Shown one piece after another: positions 59,901-64,000 of a stretch of 64,000 bases of DNA (position 1 is its first letter; each line of letters opens with the position of its first letter). Location: positions 30,334,290-30,398,289 of the forward strand of contig NC_044980.1 of the NCBI RefSeq assembly GCF_008728515.1, in the 5' to 3' direction. The position numbers were made by a program, and so were the translations under genes. The notes beneath the pieces were generated by a model. It ran no database searches and had not been told where the DNA came from. It saw only the letters and a list, made by a program, of their open reading frames with translations. This stretch comes from Papio anubis (taxonomy: Eukaryota; Chordata; Mammalia; Primates; Cercopithecidae).

Positions 59901-61220
59901 GTTTTTAAAAATATTTTTATGGGTCCTGAAGGACAAGCATTGATGAGAGTAAATTTTAAGTCAACTCTCTAACGCAGCGGGATATAATTATAAAGAAACT
60001 ATGAAGCTAACTTTATGAATCTTTTAAATCTAGACTTTGCTCTAAATGAGGAGAAACGTCTGTCATTCTCAGGACTATGTTTTTTTTTTTTCTTTTCTAA
60101 CACTGCTTTTGCTTTTGTCCCCCTGGGGGTGAAGATGCTGGACTAAATTCAGCATGAATAAAGATTTGGTCACAGAGATCATCAAAAGAATTGAGGATGT
60201 GTCATTTAAGATAGGCTCAGTTTAACTCAGGTTGCAACAATGAATGGTTTCCTGCTTTCTGTCCAGTGAATGGGATGACCTGGTGCAATGAGCTCAATAC
60301 ATGAGCAACGGTGTGAAAAGACAGAGCACTTTGTCACCTTTCCTTATGACCCCTTTAACCCTGTTGCTGAGACTATCAACCAGGGAGACAATTAGTAACA
60401 GTTACATTCTAGTCTTGTGACATGGACAGCTATTCACTAGGAAAGAGACCAATTCATTTCATCCAGGTCGCTGAACAATTGCTGGATCATAAAGACTTTT
60501 AGTCACTGCCAAACTGAACTACATTTGAACCACCGGACCTAGTTGTGTGAGTCCATCGATCACTGCCATGCCAACTGGTCACCCATACAGACATTGCATT
60601 AAATGCAATAACCCCCAAGATGATTTATAAGTTGTCTTCTAAATACAAGTGTATGTCTTGGATATGGGGAAAAAATTATACAGAAGGGATGTATAGATTT
60701 TTTTTTATATCTCCTGTCTCTTCATTCTAATATGTCTTATTGAATGCATCGTTATTTACTGCGTGCAGTTATAAAGCTTAAGTCACAGGTACCCCTTATT
60801 TCTCTTCTATCTCAATTTCTCTTGGCTAATACACTGCTTACTTCACATAAATACTGTAGAACATAGGGAAAAAAAGATCCAAGGTTTAAAAGCGTAGCAT
60901 GACTGTCTTACAAGACAGAGATTTGTAATATCCAAAGGTCTAAGTTACAAAACCTTTTATAACTGGCCTTTTTTCTCTTCTTCAGACCTAGATAAAAGTT
61001 TAGTGAATTGGTTAATTGTCCACCTAGAGTGAACAATAAAAGATGGTGGTTGTACAAAATAATAGAAGCCTAAAGAGTTTCAGATGCTGTGTGGGGCTGA
61101 CAGAGTGCATAGTTTGGATACTGGCTATGCCTTATAAATAAAAATATGAGGTCTGAACAGAACAAATTTTCTGAGCCATTCCTGAGGAATAACCAGTGTT
61201 TCATCATCCTGAACACTGGG
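59901..61220. other. Unique sequence
   Basis: Nothing recognised; short T runs at 60079-60091 and 60700-60708. Confidence 0.5.
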
Positions 61221-61260
61221 TTTTCGTTTTTGTTTTTGTTTGTTTGTTTGTTTGTTTATT
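61221..61260. repeat. (GTTT)n microsatellite
   Basis: TTTTTG units give way to clean GTTT repeats. Confidence 0.93.
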
Positions 61261-61314
61261 GCCAACCAACACAAATGAAGATAAACCAATCTTTTAGGTT
61301 AAAGAAAAGAACAA

Positions 61315-61359
61315 GTTTTGTTGTTGTTGTTGTTGTTGTTTGTTTGTTTTTGTTTTTTG
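61315..61359. repeat. (GTT)n/(GTTT)n microsatellite
   Basis: Eight or so GTT units followed by GTTT and GTTTTT units, 55 bp from the preceding one. Confidence 0.93.
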
Positions 61360-62837
61360 CAGTCAGAGTTAAATCTCGAATGAACAGCAAATTCTCAAGT
61401 TGAGAGTAAGTATGGATTATATATCTTCATCACTTTCTCAGATTAATTATATATTTTTAAACTGAATTAATGTTATGGGCAAATCAAAAGAGATTGCTTA
61501 ACTTAGAACAAGTACTAAATGAAATCACAACCAGTAGTTTTCTGGTCTCCCTAGTGTATGCTATAATGGAAATGGACAAAGGGTCTGTGTATCAGATGTC
61601 AACATACCATGCCAAGAAGCCATGTAAATGCACCAAGATACCCTGTTTTTGAAGTCTCCTCTTTAACACACAGAATCAAAATGGTAACATCCATGATGGA
61701 GAAGGAAGACGGTCCCCAGCCCCCACCAGCCAGGAGAACTCTAATGACACTCCATGTGCAGTCATGCCTTGGCATCAGAAACCTCAAGGGAGTTGACATC
61801 TTCTCCATTATGATCATAGTCTGGTAACAAATCATCTATTTAAAAATGTAGAGCCATGTTTATTTCCTTACTTCACTTCAAAGGACTCCTCTGAGATAAC
61901 TGATAAAATGTAATTCATCTTCCAAGGTGGGGAAAGAAACCTGTCAGTGACAAGAAAACCCAAATTTGAAATTAGAAAGAATCACAAAATCCAACTTACC
62001 CATGCTGTCTTTTTATAAAATTAAGCTCAAAGAAAGAACTGAAAGTTACTTTTTGCAGGAGGAATATTTTGTAAGGGCTATACGAATAAACATCACCAGG
62101 TATAAACCTGAGGTTTGCAAGGATTTAAAATATTGCTCCATGTTGCAGCTATGAAAAGCATGAGCAAGTGAACTGAAAGAAAGCTTCAGTTGCGTATCAG
62201 GAGCACATTACATGGCGCGTGAAAAATAGACTCTAGTAACCATTGCTCAGTACAAGAAGCAGCACCTACTGAAAAGAGCAAAGAATTTATGCTATAAATA
62301 AAATACAGAGCCTCAAACACAAAGCTGTGAGAAGAAGAGAATAATTTTACTTGCTTAATGGACGCTTATTGTTTTTACTCTTGCTTTTTCTCCACAGAAT
62401 ATATAACTCGAGCTCATGTTCCTGTCCCGAGAGAGAGATGACCCTCTTCTTGGTGCTTTCCCACTTGAGTTTTCATCTTCCATAATTTACGAATAAATGC
62501 ATAAAATGTAAATTGACTTGAATATGACACATATTCAAGAAAAGAATGATGTGGAAGTGCCTGGCAGAAAAGCAAAAATGTATTAAATGGCTGAATTTAC
62601 TTTCATTGATCACTTCATATGCCCTAGACCCTGTATTAGGCAGCTTACATAGATGATCTCAGTTTTTTTTAGACAAAGAGGCTTTTAAAAATTACCGTGA
62701 AATCAAAGTGACAACAATAGAGTTTAGGTAAAAATTTCAGTACAAAAATGACATGCAAGAGCAGGATAAGTCATAAAACCACATAGAAAACAAGAGCTTT
62801 TCTATGTTCAGTCAATAATCAGCTGGGCAGGAATTAA
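61360..62837. other. Unique sequence, possible short MIR/L2 piece
   Basis: 62606-62675 (ATATGCCCTAGACCCTGTAT, TACATAGATGATCTCAG) resembles a reversed MIR or L2 tail but is very short. Nothing else. Confidence 0.4.
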
Positions 62838-62925
62838 TTTAACAAACGTTTATTAGTAACGTGCCACAGGCAAACCGAAGCACTGCGTTAGCTATTGGGT
62901 TACTAAGACGGTAAATCAAGATAAG
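62838..62925 (-). repeat. L2 3' fragment, antisense
   Basis: AACAAACGTTTATTAGTAAC, GTGCCACAGGCAAACCGAAG, then CTAAGACGGTAAATCAAGAT. Confidence 0.6.
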
Positions 62926-63054
62926 TGAAAAAGGAAAGGCTGCACCACCAGAATATATACGAAGAGTGAATTGGGAGACACCGTTTTCGGTTTTGTTTCC
63001 ATAGACTATAATGGTAATAGCATCCAGCAGTTCAGTACTCAAAACCACACTAGT

Positions 63055-63160
63055 ATTTTATTCCTCAATTAGATCATAAGTTCCCGGGAGGCTGCAACCA
63101 TGTCTTGTAGGTCCATTATCCCCAGCACAGTCCTAGATATACTCAATAAAAGCTAGTTTA
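63055..63160 (+). repeat. L2 3' fragment
   Basis: TTAGATCATAAGTTCCCGGG, AACCATGTCTTGTAGGTCCA, TTATCCCCAGCACAGTCCTA, then ATACTCAATAAA. Confidence 0.75.
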
Positions 63161-63704
63161 TTGAGTATTGATATTAGAAACTAGGAGAGTCTGGTATACT
63201 TAATAATCAGTGTTCAAGATGTTTTAAATCCAAGACAACCAAATGGGGTTTTTGGTCACCTCAGTGTAACTGTAAGGGCATGATTTATCTTCAACTATGA
63301 AGGAAGTAATACAGTGACAAACACCATCACTAAGGACCCAGTCACAGTGTGGAAATGGGCTAAAAGAGATGAGGTGCTTTCAGTGTTTCTAGCACTTATC
63401 ATCAAGGGGAGAATATTGCTTTAAAGCCAATTCATATTCCCCAATGGTCATAGTTGTTCCATTTTATATGGTATTCATTCAGCATTTTTTGTCTTCTTTG
63501 GCCCGGAGGGGAATTGGGAATTCAAGCCAGTCATTTGAGAATCCATGCTGTGCTACAGAGAAATCCTGCTGGGATCCCATGGCTGTGTTGCTGCTGGTCC
63601 TGTGAGCTAAGTCCTTCCTGGCTCAGCAATGTTGTGTTACACTACACACAGCTGTAGGGAGAGGATCATGCCAAAAACCAACAGTCAGGGTGTTTTTATA
63701 GACC
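63161..63704. other. Unique sequence
   Basis: No element or gene recognised. Confidence 0.5.
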
Positions 63705-63945
63705 TAACATTTACTCAGTGCTGATAATGTGCCTAGAAATATTCTAAGCTCTTTACATAGATTGATTCATACAAGCCTCACACCAACCCTATTGGATGGG
63801 TACTGCAATTATCTCCAGTTTAAGAGGAAGAAACTGAGGCAGAGAGACATTAGGAAACTTTCTGAAACACACAGCTATTAAAGGGAGACACTGGGATATA
63901 GATCCAGGCTCTGAGGCGCCTAAGTCTGGAGTCTCAACTGTCCTA
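63705..63945 (-). repeat. MIR SINE, antisense
   Basis: GTGCTGATAATGTGCCTAGA, AAGCTCTTTACATAGATTGA, GGAAGAAACTGAGGCAGAGA, ACACACAGCTATTAAAGGGA and GATATAGATCCAGGCTCTGA are reversed MIR blocks in order. Confidence 0.85.
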
Positions 63946-64000
63946 CAGTTTATCAGGCTTCAGAGGTCCCTGCCACCACATCACTTTTGCTGAGAGCCTC

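Noticed and set aside
1..64000. Search for CRISPR-like arrays, tRNA, rRNA, snRNA and operon structure
   Set aside because: No regularly spaced short repeats, cloverleaf boxes or small-RNA hallmarks were seen. The genome is clearly primate, so bacterial-style systems are not expected.

Overview
This window is nuclear, non-coding DNA from a primate. Alu SINEs make up a large share of it, together with 3' ends of primate L1, MaLR LTRs (THE1, MST, MLT1), Tigger and Charlie-type DNA transposons, and old MIR/L2/L1M fragments. CpG is strongly depleted and no CpG island is visible. One Alu (3991-4314) carries the variants I know as diagnostic of the AluYRa group, which expanded only in Old World monkeys. 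The donor is therefore most likely a cercopithecid (macaque, baboon or vervet type) rather than a human or ape. That rests on one element and on my memory of the consensus.

I find no protein-coding gene, tRNA, rRNA, snRNA or CRISPR array. The only recognisable coding remnant is a dead Tigger1 transposase (12016-14591). The other open frames are 60-183 codons long. Most either run through repeats (Alu antisense frames, L1M antisense, THE1) or look like chance frames in AT-rich DNA.

Layout. 0-4.6 kb is a nested repeat cluster: an MST LTR split by an L1 3' end, an adjacent Tigger-type element, AluJ, a hAT-like element, MIR, AluYRa and MER5A. 4.6-10.3 kb is mostly unique, broken by one intact MLT1 LTR. 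10.4-14.8 kb holds a long L2 fragment followed by an almost full-length Tigger1 that has taken two Alu insertions; one of these is a rearranged double Alu with a 61-bp tandem duplication. 14.8-36.5 kb has scattered Alus in unique DNA, an intact solo MST LTR (21776-22143), a candidate exon-like interval (20101-20350) and a long repeat-poor block (28.2-32.0 kb). 36.5-53.3 kb has no Alu at all; it carries a solo THE1 LTR with perfect target duplication, antisense L1M fragments, L2/MIR remnants and a young L1 3' end. 53.3-64 kb has an AluY, further antisense L1M fragments, an AluJ and L2/MIR remnants.

There is no gene cooperation to describe. The region reads as an intergenic or deep intronic stretch whose structure is a record of transposon insertions. 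Subfamily names are given from memory of consensus sequences, and flank repeats (target-site duplications) were read directly. I found no convincing new biological system; the leads most worth checking are listed in the findings.
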